From NCBI RefSeq assembly GCF_008084145.1, contig NZ_VSDO01000002.1, forward strand, positions 558,001 to 622,000: 64,000 bases of DNA, written 5' to 3'. Under the pieces are notes generated by a model. The model searched no databases, had not been told where the DNA came from, and saw nothing but the letters and a program-made list of their open reading frames with translations. The DNA comes from Paenibacillus faecis. GTDB taxonomy: Bacteria; Bacillota; Bacilli; Paenibacillales; Paenibacillaceae. This document shows positions 53,466-62,232 of this stretch, in pieces. Position numbers and translations under genes: made by a program. Numbering within the stretch: position 1 is the stretch's first letter; every line of letters starts with the position of its first letter.

Positions 53466-54862
53466 GCGCGGCCGAAGGTGGGAATCGCGGAAAGGGCCGG
53501 GGAAAGGCCGGCGGCGCTTCGTCTCGGGATACGGCGCTTCAGGTTTTAACGGCGGTGGAACAGGAAGGAGCATACAGCAATCTGCTTCTTAACGGCGCGA
53601 TTCAAAAGTCGGGCCTCACCGGCGCGGACGTGGGTCTGGCTACGGAACTCGTCTACGGGACGATTTCCCGGTTGAACACGATCGATTATTTTTTGGCATC
53701 GTTTGTTACCAAGGGACTGGCCAAGCTGCAGCCGTGGGTTCGCAACTTGCTCCGGCTCAGTTTCTACCAGATTTATTATTTGGACCGGATCCCTCCGCAT
53801 GCGGCCGTGAACGAGGCGGTGAACATCGCCAAGCGCCGCGGGCATCAGGGAATCTCCGGGATGGTGAACGGCGTGCTGCGGAATGTGCTGCGGCGCAAAA
53901 GCGAGTTGACGCTGCCGAAGGATCTGCCTCCGGTGGAAAGGATCGCCCTGGAGCACTCCCATCCGGAATGGCTTGTCGCCCGGTGGATGGAACAATACGG
54001 AGAAGCTGCGGCGGAGGCGATCTGCCGGGCCAACAATGAGGCTCCCGCGGTCAGCGTCCGGGTCAACCGGGCCAGAATCAGCCGGGAGGCGCTGCTGGAA
54101 CGGATGCAGGAGGCGGGGGTCGAGGCGGTTCCCTCCGGGCTGTCGCCGGACGGCATCCTCGTCCGCAGCGGAGGAAATATGGCACTGACCCCATGGTACC
54201 GGGAGGGCCTGCTGTCCGTTCAGGATGAAAGCTCCATGCTGGTGGGGCGGACGGTCCGGCCGGAGCCCGGCATGTCCGTGCTCGACTGCTGCGCCGCTCC
54301 GGGGGGCAAAACCTGCCACATGGCCGAGCTTATGGAGGGCAAAGGGGAGGTCGTCTCCAACGACATTCACCCCCACAAAGCCAAGCTGATCGAGGAGCAT
54401 GCCCAGCGGCTCGGCCTCGGCAACGTGCGGACCGTGACCGGGGATGCGATGAAGCTCGCGGATCAGTTCGCTCCGGGGTCTTTTGACCGGCTGCTGTTGG
54501 ACGCTCCTTGCTCGGGTCTGGGAGTCATTCGCCGCAAGCCTGATTTGAAATGGGCGAAGACTCCCGGGGACATTAACGAGATTGCCGGCGTTCAGCGGCA
54601 ACTGCTCGATGCCGTCTGCGGGCTTGTCAAGCCCGGCGGCGTGCTGGTTTACAGCACCTGTACGATCGAAAAGGCGGAGAACGAGGACATGGTGCGGGGC
54701 TTCCTGGACCGTCATCCGGAATTCGTACTGGACGAAGAGCAGCCGGACGGGGGACGAGCTTTAGCAGGAGCGGAAGCCCGCAGCTCCGTGGGCCTGCAAA
54801 TTTTGCCGCAGGATGCGCATTCGGACGGTTTTTACATCGCGCGGTTGGTGAAGCGCCATTAA
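53462..54862 (+). CDS. rsmB: 16S rRNA (cytosine-967-C5) methyltransferase RsmB
   Basis: A 466-residue RNA m5C methyltransferase. An N-terminal NusB-like RNA-binding domain (about residues 20-150: ALQVLTAVEQEGAYSNLLL to GVLRNVLRR) precedes the SAM domain. The SAM domain has motif I LDCCAAPGGKTCHMA, motif IV DAPCSGLG with the release cysteine, and motif VI STCTIEKAENE with the nucleophile cysteine. Start ATG overlaps the fmt stop. In Bacilli rlmN follows directly; here 5.5 kb of accessory sequence intervenes. Confidence 0.95.
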   Translation: MSAAEGGNRGKGRGKAGGASSRDTALQVLTAVEQEGAYSNLLLNGAIQKSGLTGADVGLATELVYGTISRLNTIDYFLASFVTKGLAKLQPWVRNLLRLSFYQIYYLDRIPPHAAVNEAVNIAKRRGHQGISGMVNGVLRNVLRRKSELTLPKDLPPVERIALEHSHPEWLVARWMEQYGEAAAEAICRANNEAPAVSVRVNRARISREALLERMQEAGVEAVPSGLSPDGILVRSGGNMALTPWYREGLLSVQDESSMLVGRTVRPEPGMSVLDCCAAPGGKTCHMAELMEGKGEVVSNDIHPHKAKLIEEHAQRLGLGNVRTVTGDAMKLADQFAPGSFDRLLLDAPCSGLGVIRRKPDLKWAKTPGDINEIAGVQRQLLDAVCGLVKPGGVLVYSTCTIEKAENEDMVRGFLDRHPEFVLDEEQPDGGRALAGAEARSSVGLQILPQDAHSDGFYIARLVKRH

Positions 54863-54904
54863 GATGGCGTGAATATGAGCGTGATCTGATTGTATTGTCC
54901 GCTT

Positions 54905-54943
54905 GTTAACGGGGAAATCCCCCTCGTTAAGTTAACGGTTTTT
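54905..54943 (-). repeat. Hairpin-GTTAA unit after rsmB
   Basis: On the minus strand GAGGGGGATTTCCCCGTTAAC (54925-54905) is a hairpin followed by GTTAA, like 37017-37036. On the plus strand the adjoining CGTTAAGTTAACG and T5 (54925-54943) may also act as a weak rsmB terminator. Confidence 0.4.
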
Positions 54944-55071
54944 CCTGTCGGCATAAACATGTTAAGCGTGTTTAGCATGCTCAGACTCGTGCAACTCGAG
55001 GCCAACAGATTATTTTTTTGGCTGGGCGGGGTTCTATCCATTGAAAGCCGGACAGAGGGAGAAGGGAAATA

Positions 55072-55272
55072 AAGGCCTTTTGCGGCGCTATTTTGTCGAA
55101 TTTGGCTTGCCGGTGTGAAATAGCGGCATTTTGGGGCCTTATTTTTGGAAAAAACGGGCCAACCCCCGATTTCGGTGCCCTCAACAGGAAAATAAGGCCT
55201 TTTTTGACCGCTATTTCCCCCTTGAAGCCAAATTGGGCCGAAATAGCGGCCTTTTTGGCCGCTATTTCCGCG
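55072..55272 (+). repeat. AAATAGCGGCC-family repeat, copy 2
   Basis: Gap-free homologue of 36590-36790 (about 70% identity over 147 bases counted by hand). It shows the short motifs in clean form: AAATAGCGGC, GGCCGCTATTTC and AAATAAGGCC. The remaining bases 55273-55500 hold one lone TGCAAATCTGCAGG unit and nothing else I can assign. Confidence 0.8.
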
Positions 55273-55389
55273 GGCGGTTATGCGAGGCGCCGGGTCAGCC
55301 CGCTTTGCCGAGGCGAAAAAATCTTAAATGTGCAGCATCTGTAGGGTTGGTGGCAACGTCTGTGATTTTACGTAACATTGCTAAAAGTA

Positions 55390-55402
55390 CCTGCAGATTT
55401 GC
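55390..55402 (-). repeat. Solitary TGCAAATCTGCAGG-type unit
   Basis: Read on the minus strand, GCAAATCTGCAGG is preceded by CAACTCCAAAAGAA and followed by TACTTTTA. This resembles the first unit inside the IS-like elements (GAACTCCAAAAAGAT... TATTTAA), so the unit exists outside the mobile element. Confidence 0.6.
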
Positions 55403-55498
55403 TTCTTTTGGAGTTGAACATGTGACTGCTCTCGGATTGCAAAAGTTTCTACGGATGGGGATGTTCTGTTCTCAGGAGTAGTTCGATGGAACTAGCCA

Positions 55499-55527
55499 TT
55501 TACGGCACGTAAGGGTTGGTATATAAT
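55499..55527 (+). promoter_or_regulatory. Candidate promoter directly before a terminator
   Basis: TTTACG (55499-55504), 17 nt and a consensus TATAAT (55522-55527). Transcription would start near 55534, only a few bases before the hairpin below. Confidence 0.5.
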
Positions 55528-55537
55528 GGAATTGGTG

Positions 55538-55590
55538 AAGCACACCTTTAGAATCGCAATGCGATACATAAAGGTGTGCTTTTTATTTTT
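55538..55590 (+). terminator. Strong terminator upstream of the SLH-like gene
   Basis: AAGCACACCTTTA pairs with TAAAGGTGTGCTT, with an inner ATCGCA/TGCGAT stem, then TTTATTTTT. Confidence 0.88.
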
Positions 55591-55694
55591 CTCAGATTTC
55601 CTTTTATTTTCAAATGTGTAACATTCAAGGGGGTGGAAGTGGTGTGATTTGTTAATGCGCAAATGAGATCGAAATGAACGAAAAGGTGGGGGAT

Positions 55695-56873
55695 ATGTTG
55701 AAGATGCGGAAAGTGATGGTCTTGTTGGTTTGTGCCGCGGCACTATTGACGACGATGGGTGGCTCAGGTTCAGGTCCTGCTTTTGGAGCGGGGGCGGGAG
55801 ATCCCGGCGATTTGTCCAAGTTGGATATAAAAATGAGCCGAGCCGAGTTTATGAAGATGGTGTTGTTGACCCTTAGCTCCGGCCCTGATCAAGCCAGCGT
55901 TGATGCGGGCCACGATCAGGATTATGTTCAGTCGGCTCTGGAAGGGGAATTGTATGATGAGCGGGATTTTAGCAATACCGCTTTGTCCTGGGATCAACCT
56001 GTCATCCGGAAAGAGGCTGCCCGAATCGCAGCCCGCGCCATTGGGGAGCGGACGGAGGACGATGCGAAATGGTTTTATCTTGCGACCAGGAAAGGGCTGA
56101 TGACCGGTTTGGGCCAGGGACGTTTGGGCGAGCAGGAGGCCGTGACCCGTTCTCAGGCCGCCGCCATCGTCGAGCGGATTCATAAGGTGCGGCTAGGAGG
56201 AAAGCTGCCAGTCGATAAATATGCCGTTTCCAGTGCGGAACTTGCTTGGCACGGAACAAATATTTTTACGGTAATGCCCGAGGTTTTTGTTGCGAGCGAA
56301 GAGCAGTTGAAGGGCAAACCGGTGGAAGAACTTTGGCGCAAAGACCAAATGGTGGTCGATCCCGGGAACGGTAAATACAAGAGCGAATTGGAGGCGTTGA
56401 TTGCCATCGATCTGGAAGATCCTCATGATCCGAATCTGAAGCTGCTGCCTCCTTTGAAGGAGTTGAAGTGGGATTACTTTCCATCTTCCGTAAACGGGGT
56501 ACCTACAAAATACATACCTGTTGCAAAATTGCCCCCAAGTTATTTTTTATTGTTTAAGGGGAAGGAAGTTTATAACAAGGATAGTAGGTTGTATAATGCA
56601 AATCCCAATGGACCTAACTATGGCATCCTAGGTATAGAATCTCCTGACTTAAAAGCTTTTTACGAAAAAGGCGTTTTGAACGGTCTAGGAACTCTATTTC
56701 ACAAAAAAGCCGGGGATATTCATGGGTATATAATGCCAAAAAAGGGATGGACACAGGGGATTCATCCGATTGAGGTAAGGATTTATACCCCAGTTAGGAC
56801 TAATTATGGATATAAAACAAATATATTAATTGAGGTTGATGGGCCTCTTATTAAAACCTATCCGGGTGGTTAA
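55695..56873 (+). CDS. Secreted protein with divergent SLH-like repeats
   Basis: A 392-residue exported protein. A signal peptide (MLKMRKVMVLLVCAAALLTT, cleavage probably near AFGA at about 33) is followed by two or three degenerate S-layer-homology units. They read MSRAEFMKMVLLTL, then PVIRKEAARIAARAI and VTRSQAAAIVERI (about residues 45-165), with LATRKGLMTGLGQG between. The C-terminal ~130 residues are unique and encoded by the AT-rich block. SLH units usually bind secondary wall polymer; here they lack the strict TRAE motif. ATG 55695 has GGTGGGGG upstream. Two bases separate it from the next gene, so the products likely act together. Confidence 0.72.
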   Translation: MLKMRKVMVLLVCAAALLTTMGGSGSGPAFGAGAGDPGDLSKLDIKMSRAEFMKMVLLTLSSGPDQASVDAGHDQDYVQSALEGELYDERDFSNTALSWDQPVIRKEAARIAARAIGERTEDDAKWFYLATRKGLMTGLGQGRLGEQEAVTRSQAAAIVERIHKVRLGGKLPVDKYAVSSAELAWHGTNIFTVMPEVFVASEEQLKGKPVEELWRKDQMVVDPGNGKYKSELEALIAIDLEDPHDPNLKLLPPLKELKWDYFPSSVNGVPTKYIPVAKLPPSYFLLFKGKEVYNKDSRLYNANPNGPNYGILGIESPDLKAFYEKGVLNGLGTLFHKKAGDIHGYIMPKKGWTQGIHPIEVRIYTPVRTNYGYKTNILIEVDGPLIKTYPGG

Positions 56874-57770
56874 TTTTGAGAAAATTTAAGATATTGATCA
56901 TGTTGGTGCTATGTTTTATAGAACTATTAGTGCTCACTGCATTTCCTAATTTTCTTAAAGCTAAATTCAATGAGCAGAGTATGTATGAAAAGGAAATACC
57001 CTACCTTATAAAAGAGGAAAATAGATTGGATACTCCCGGAGTTGTCTTCACAAAATATAAGATCTTGGAACCTTTGATTAATGAAAATGTTGGTGAAGGG
57101 AAAATAATTACTAAGATTGAATTTTACATGGATAACAAAATAGTTAAAACAGTAAATTGGAATAATCATTCTATAAATACCTTAGTAAAATTGACGGGTA
57201 ATCCCGTTAAGGTCTCTACTAAAAGAAATACAATGAAATACGGTGGTTTCTTTGCCTGGCAACGTTCAGCTTCCGCGACAAAGTGGACCCCAGGGACTGG
57301 TAATTACACGATTTTAGAGCACTTTAAAGTGCCGAAGGATGCTCATGGAGCCGATCTATATCCCGGTGTCAAAGTGGATATTCCGGTATCTTCAACACGT
57401 TCAACACCATATACGAATAGTCAATACTATGACGGCAATTTTAAAACCGGAGTTATTGATGATGATCTTCGATTGTTGCAAGAATTGAACAAAACCCAGG
57501 TTGGTGTAAACGTTGAGGTAGATTTGAGAAGATCAGATGTCCAATACCCACACGGAATAGGAAGTGTCGACCCCTCAACCCAAATCGGCAAACTAGTCGT
57601 CAGAAGCTTGGACGAAGTAGATGTACACTACATACAAACTTATGATCATGAGGGGATTAAAGTTCCTCTCCCTGCGGGCGGTAATGCCGCGATGATGTAC
57701 TACCTAAACTCGAACTGGTTTATTCTTACGTCCTATACTTATCAATATCCGGATAAAATGAAAATCTATT
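56480..57770. other. AT-rich mosaic block across two genes
   Basis: Hand counts give 33%, 30%, 30% and 32% G+C for the 60-base lines at 56521, 56881, 57061 and 57181. Lines at 55921, 58801 and 59461 give 45%, 53% and 55%. The block covers the last third of the SLH-like gene and the first ~300 codons of the next gene. It ends near the GDDTPTPPQGG linker. Confidence 0.75.
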
Positions 57771-60178
57771 ATAAGAAAGGGGACGATACGCCTACCCCAC
57801 CCCAGGGCGGCTGTACGGTTCCCGCCCCCGGAAAAGTTATAGAATCCTCTCTGAATTCACCGGATCCTTCCGGGGTAATTAAAGCTGATTCGCGCGGGAG
57901 CGAAAGGTTTGAGGTTTCCGACGGCATCCCGACGACGGAAAGTCTATATGGAAATGTGCGCGCCAAGGGCTATTTATCCCAAAACAGGTTTGTCGAGATG
58001 AGCGGGAAATGCACTTTCCCCGTTACGGTCAACCGGACGTACCAGCTTTCTTGGGACCCGGGGAAAACGGTGACCAGGCCGGACGGATCCACGTACACCG
58101 CCCCGGATCCGCAGTCGGATACCGAAGAGAGGTCTTACGATTATACGATTGAGAGGCCTTATTCCTTTTGGGTTATCGACAATCTGGAGGTCTATGAGAT
58201 CAGCGAGGCCGCGCTTTGGAATTACGCTTTTGAAGGAGGCGGCATTCGAATCCGGCCTACGGGATATCAACCTCCCGGTTTTGTCACCTCTAAAACCGGC
58301 GGGTTCGAGGCTCCCACCCCGCCTGACAGCGTGGAGGCACCGTCCAGGAGTATTTCGGGCGGCCGCTCCCGGCCCGGTGTACCGACGGAGAATCTGAAGT
58401 CCTATGCGGAGTCCGCCGTTCAGAAGGTGAAGGTGAGGAATGATTCGTTCTCTTTTAACGGTGGAACGATTATGAACGGATCTCCGACCGAACAGTCCGG
58501 TCCGACGCCGGGGAACATCCCCGAGGCCGCTCAAATCAACGAGAATGTGCTGTATTCCCCGGGCAACGTTATCCCGACGAGCAAAACCAACCGGGCGAAT
58601 CAACCAAGTACCGGGTCGATTTATTACTCTCTGATGAGCGGCAACATCAACGGCGGAGCCGATGTGAACTATCCTATCTATGGAATCAACCCTGTGACGG
58701 TGCATACCCCTGTGGTGATGTATCCGGACGTTTCGGACGATCAGGCCCACAATCAGAAAACCAGTCCTGCGCGGGGGCGGTCCGCGGTTATTTTGGACAG
58801 GCCTTTTACGGTGGAGATGCCGAACCGCGGGCAGCACAACAACTATAAGGGATACGGTTACAATAATTACCTTAAATATATCGGGAGCAAACAGGTGCGC
58901 TTTCCCTTCGACGTTTACAATGCCGGCCGAACGGTCTTTTATCCGAAAAACACCTGGATTGAGGTGGATAAGGCCCGGGAGTCTTTCTTGTTCGATCTGC
59001 CCGTTTGGGTGGATGAAGGCTATTACGAGGTCGAATTCATGACGGTCGCCCACAACGCTCCGGACGGGGCCACGCGTCAGAGGAACGCCAACTTGGACTT
59101 GAATCACCATATCGCTTATGCCGCTGTGCCGATTGACGTGATCGGGCGAGTGTACGACTTTCGGGTCACGGACATTGCCGATTACAATTGGGAGTCGGTT
59201 TTTCGTACTTCTCCCGGCAGTTCATCGCCTACAGGGGCCGCCTATTGGGTTGGATTGAAGGGGATCGACGGGGATGAACGGGGAAACCGGGCGCCTTTTA
59301 CGCTGCCTATCCGGCCGGGGAGCCATCCGCTTTACCGGAATGCGGTCGTCAAAACCGGATACCATTTTAAGTTTGACCTTAAGACGAAAGGGAATATGTT
59401 TGGGCTGCGGGATTCTATCCGGATTACGCCGTCGTTTTATTTTATCAGCGCCAAGGATGGAGCGAGGGTACCGGTGGATCTATACTACCATGCGGGCCGG
59501 CGAAGCTATGTTAAAATCGGGTCGGCCGGTGACCGGGTGCAGCGCTATGTGATTTTGAACGAGCGGCTGCGCCATGTTCCCGTCGAAGAACTGACCGATA
59601 CGGCCTTGTATAAGTACGATCACGATTATTCGTTCGACCAGATCGCGGGGATTAGCAGAAGCCAATATGTGCACACCTATATCGAAAAAATAGCGCGCCA
59701 AAAAACGCCTGTCGGCCGGTTGAGTCTGCTGGAGTTAAATTCCCGGATTCGAACGTTCATCGGGCCCAAAGGCGGCATCCCTAGTGGGGTAAATCCGGCC
59801 AGGGCCAATGCCTCCATACAGAAATGGTATGGCGAATACAGCCTGCCCGCCGATGTTTATGCCGTCCCGGCGGGAACGAATGTCGCTGAATACGGGAGGA
59901 CTCACAACGGGCTGACGGAGCGGTCGCCGATTTTTTTAAGGGATGGATATATCGTTGTCAACTTCCGGGTGGAGACGGTCCGAAACGGAGAATCGGGCAC
60001 CCCGCACCTGCAATATGTGCATGCCCCGATGATGAATCAATGGTTTGACATGGAAGGCTTTGAGCGATGGGGAACGGATCCCTACGGCCGGAGGTTCACC
60101 TTCTTAGACGGGGATGTTGTGTTCTATGACGCCGGCCGTTCCAGCCGGGACGATTTTCGTTCTCTGGTTACGCATTAA
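56876..60178 (+). CDS. Large secreted protein of unknown function
   Basis: A 1100-residue exported protein with a signal peptide (MRKFKILIMLVLCFIELLVLTAF). I do not recognise a family with confidence; it may belong to one of the large Paenibacillus-type exported DUF families. Residues ~30-300 (AT-rich codons) are beta-rich. A GDDTPTPPQGG linker at ~302-312 leads to a GC-rich Pro/Gly/Tyr-rich part with a low-complexity stretch (PTPPDSVEAPSRSISGG, about 480-500). The C-terminus, likewise rich in Tyr/Arg/Gly, has no membrane anchor or sortase motif. No catalytic motif is visible. The start is TTG 56876, two bases after the preceding stop, with GGGTGG upstream, implying coupling. Confidence 0.7.
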   Translation: MRKFKILIMLVLCFIELLVLTAFPNFLKAKFNEQSMYEKEIPYLIKEENRLDTPGVVFTKYKILEPLINENVGEGKIITKIEFYMDNKIVKTVNWNNHSINTLVKLTGNPVKVSTKRNTMKYGGFFAWQRSASATKWTPGTGNYTILEHFKVPKDAHGADLYPGVKVDIPVSSTRSTPYTNSQYYDGNFKTGVIDDDLRLLQELNKTQVGVNVEVDLRRSDVQYPHGIGSVDPSTQIGKLVVRSLDEVDVHYIQTYDHEGIKVPLPAGGNAAMMYYLNSNWFILTSYTYQYPDKMKIYYKKGDDTPTPPQGGCTVPAPGKVIESSLNSPDPSGVIKADSRGSERFEVSDGIPTTESLYGNVRAKGYLSQNRFVEMSGKCTFPVTVNRTYQLSWDPGKTVTRPDGSTYTAPDPQSDTEERSYDYTIERPYSFWVIDNLEVYEISEAALWNYAFEGGGIRIRPTGYQPPGFVTSKTGGFEAPTPPDSVEAPSRSISGGRSRPGVPTENLKSYAESAVQKVKVRNDSFSFNGGTIMNGSPTEQSGPTPGNIPEAAQINENVLYSPGNVIPTSKTNRANQPSTGSIYYSLMSGNINGGADVNYPIYGINPVTVHTPVVMYPDVSDDQAHNQKTSPARGRSAVILDRPFTVEMPNRGQHNNYKGYGYNNYLKYIGSKQVRFPFDVYNAGRTVFYPKNTWIEVDKARESFLFDLPVWVDEGYYEVEFMTVAHNAPDGATRQRNANLDLNHHIAYAAVPIDVIGRVYDFRVTDIADYNWESVFRTSPGSSSPTGAAYWVGLKGIDGDERGNRAPFTLPIRPGSHPLYRNAVVKTGYHFKFDLKTKGNMFGLRDSIRITPSFYFISAKDGARVPVDLYYHAGRRSYVKIGSAGDRVQRYVILNERLRHVPVEELTDTALYKYDHDYSFDQIAGISRSQYVHTYIEKIARQKTPVGRLSLLELNSRIRTFIGPKGGIPSGVNPARANASIQKWYGEYSLPADVYAVPAGTNVAEYGRTHNGLTERSPIFLRDGYIVVNFRVETVRNGESGTPHLQYVHAPMMNQWFDMEGFERWGTDPYGRRFTFLDGDVVFYDAGRSSRDDFRSLVTH

Positions 60179-60224
60179 AAGCCGGCGGAGACGGAAAATA
60201 CAAGTGAACCTCTTGCCGAAGGGC

Positions 60225-60268
60225 AAGGTCGGGGTGAAGGTTTTGCGGCTGGGCACCCCGGCCTTTTT
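60225..60268 (+). terminator. Terminator after the large secreted protein
   Basis: AAGGTCGGGGTG (60225-60236) pairs with CACCCCGGCCTT (60254-60265), then T-rich. It closes the inserted segment before rlmN. Confidence 0.8.
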
Positions 60269-60321
60269 GCTCTTGTCGGGAAAGGAACCAGAGGGGCTGA
60301 AGCCTGGAAAAACGCATGCTC

Positions 60322-60350
60322 TTTAGTGTCATCGCGATCTATGCTAAAAT
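60322..60350 (+). promoter_or_regulatory. Candidate promoter of rlmN-prpC-prkC
   Basis: TTTAGT (60322-60327), 17 nt and TAAAAT (60345-60350) with an upstream TG (extended -10). A promoter is needed here because of the preceding terminator. Confidence 0.5.
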
Positions 60351-60405
60351 AGGAAGAATGAGTAGGGCAAAACCCATATAAATTTAAACGAATAGGTGTG
60401 TGAGA

Positions 60406-61452
60406 ATGAAACCTTTTATATACGATTACAGCTTGGAAGAACTGCAGGAGTGGGCTGTAGCCCAGGGGGAGCCGGCTTTTCGCGGCGGCCAGATTTTTGA
60501 TTGGCTTTACGTGAAGCGGGTTAATTCTTTTGATGAAATGACCAATCTGTCCAAAGGGCTCCGTCAAAAACTGGACGAACAGTTTGCGTTTGTGACGCTC
60601 AACGAAATCACGAAATACGAATCGAAGGACGGAACCGTTAAATTCTTGTTCGGGTTGCACGACGACCATGCGATTGAGACGGTTATTATGAAACATAATT
60701 ACGGCAACAGCATCTGCGTAACTACGCAGGTGGGCTGCAAAGTCGGCTGCACGTTCTGCGCCTCCACCTTGGGAGGGCTCAAACGAAACCTTACGGCCGG
60801 AGAAATCGTGGCCCAGGTTGTCCAAGCCCAAAAAATTCTCGATTCCCGCGGCGAACGGGTTAGCAGCATCGTGATCATGGGCACGGGCGAGCCGTTTGAA
60901 AATTACGAAGCCACGATGAAATTTTTGCGGATCATGATCCACGAAAAGGGCTTGAACATCGGCCAACGGCATATTACTGTATCAACGAGCGGGATCGTCC
61001 CGAATATATATAAATTTGCCGATGAGGATACGCAGATCAATTTGGCCATTTCGATCCACGCGCCGAACGACGCGCTGCGATCCAAGCTGATGCCGGTCAA
61101 CCGCCGCTTTCCGTTCGACGATGTCATGGAGGCGCTGCGCTACTATATCGCCAAAACTGGACGCAGAGTTACCTTTGAATACGCCTTGATCGGCGGCGTC
61201 AATGACCGCCCGGAACATGCGGAAGAATTGGCGGGCGTTCTTAAGAACATGCTCTGTCACGTCAACTTGATTCCGGTCAATCATGTGCCGGAACGTAAAT
61301 ATGTCCGAACATCAAGAAACGACATCTTCCAGTTTCAACGCATTTTGGCGGAAAAAGGCGTCAACGTCACGATCCGTCGGGAGCAAGGCCATGATATTGC
61401 GGCGGCCTGCGGACAACTGCGGGCGAAGCATATGGAGTCTGGTGCGAGGTGA
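60406..61452 (+). CDS. rlmN: Dual-specificity 23S rRNA/tRNA adenine C2 methyltransferase RlmN
   Basis: A 348-residue radical-SAM enzyme that methylates A2503 of 23S rRNA and A37 of certain tRNAs. The cluster motif is CKVGCTFC in [12 protein letters not shown] (about residues 110-122). [18 protein letters not shown] and the [10 protein letters not shown] block follow. The C-terminal Cys in [13 protein letters not shown] is the methyl-carrying cysteine, and the partner of the pair is the Cys in [17 protein letters not shown] LCH. ATG 60406 has AGGTGTGTGAG upstream. Its TGA lies within the ribosome site of prpC, so the genes are coupled. Confidence 0.95.
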   Translation: MKPFIYDYSLEELQEWAVAQGEPAFRGGQIFDWLYVKRVNSFDEMTNLSKGLRQKLDEQFAFVTLNEITKYESKDGTVKFLFGLHDDHAIETVIMKHNYGNSICVTTQVGCKVGCTFCASTLGGLKRNLTAGEIVAQVVQAQKILDSRGERVSSIVIMGTGEPFENYEATMKFLRIMIHEKGLNIGQRHITVSTSGIVPNIYKFADEDTQINLAISIHAPNDALRSKLMPVNRRFPFDDVMEALRYYIAKTGRRVTFEYALIGGVNDRPEHAEELAGVLKNMLCHVNLIPVNHVPERKYVRTSRNDIFQFQRILAEKGVNVTIRREQGHDIAAACGQLRAKHMESGAR

Positions 61453-61458
61453 TCAAAT

Positions 61459-62232
61459 TTGATAAAGACCGTTTTTGTGAGTGACATCGGGCGGGTACGC
61501 TCGGTCAATGAAGACAGCTCCTGGGTTGCCCGTTTGGAACAGGGGTATACGTTAGCCATTGTGGCCGACGGGATGGGCGGACATCAAGCCGGGGACAGAG
61601 CGAGCAAGCTGGCGGTGGATACCATCGTCGAGGATTTGCATCAGCTCCCCTCCGGCCTGTCTGCCGAGGAATGCGGTGAGAGTTTGAAGCGGGCGATTCT
61701 GCACGCGAACGAAGTCGTATACCGGGAGTCTTCGGAACACGAAGAATACCGCAATATGGGTACGACGGTGGTCGCGGTGCTTCTCGCCGACAACGAAGGC
61801 CGAATCGGACATATCGGCGACAGCCGGGTGTACAAATTCAGCCGGGGCGAGCTGGTGCAGCTTACCGAGGATCATTCCCTGGTCAACGAACTGCTCAAAA
61901 CCAAACAAATCAGCGAGCAGGAGGCCCATGTCCATCCGCATAGGAATGTGGTAACCCGGGCTTTGGGAACCGATCCGGAAGTAGCTGTCGACCTGTACCC
62001 CGTTTCTTTGGAGCAGGGCGAGATATTGCTTCTCTGCAGCGACGGGCTCAGCAATTATGTAACCCTGGAACAGATGACCCGAACGCTCGGAGCTGCGGAT
62101 CTCGAGTTGAACGACCGCGCCGACCGTTTGCTGCGGCTTGCTTTGATCGCCGGAGGCGACGATAACATCACCGTGGCTTTGCTGGAGCATTCCGGAGAAG
62201 ACGGGTTAAGCGTAAAGGAGTGGAACACATGA
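61459..62232 (+). CDS. prpC: PP2C-type Ser/Thr protein phosphatase PrpC (Stp)
   Basis: A 257-residue metal-dependent phosphatase that opposes PrkC. PP2C motifs: SDIGRVRSVNEDS, ADGMGGHQAGDRAS, MGTTVVAVLL, HIGDSRVYKF, LTEDHSLVNELLK, LLLCSDGLSNYV and GGDDNITVALL. The start is TTG 61459, six bases after the rlmN stop, with GAGGTGATCAAA as ribosome site. It overlaps prkC by four bases (ATGA), the conserved kinase-phosphatase pairing. Confidence 0.95.
   Translation: MIKTVFVSDIGRVRSVNEDSSWVARLEQGYTLAIVADGMGGHQAGDRASKLAVDTIVEDLHQLPSGLSAEECGESLKRAILHANEVVYRESSEHEEYRNMGTTVVAVLLADNEGRIGHIGDSRVYKFSRGELVQLTEDHSLVNELLKTKQISEQEAHVHPHRNVVTRALGTDPEVAVDLYPVSLEQGEILLLCSDGLSNYVTLEQMTRTLGAADLELNDRADRLLRLALIAGGDDNITVALLEHSGEDGLSVKEWNT

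Noticed and set aside
55093-55481. Overlapping ORFs in the second repeat island
   Set aside because: Same argument as for 36542. Two different frames are open over the same repeat.
57974-59110. Antisense ORF (378 codons) opposite the large secreted protein
   Set aside because: Arises from the GC-rich codon pattern; no start signal or family features. The plus-strand frame continues for 1100 codons.
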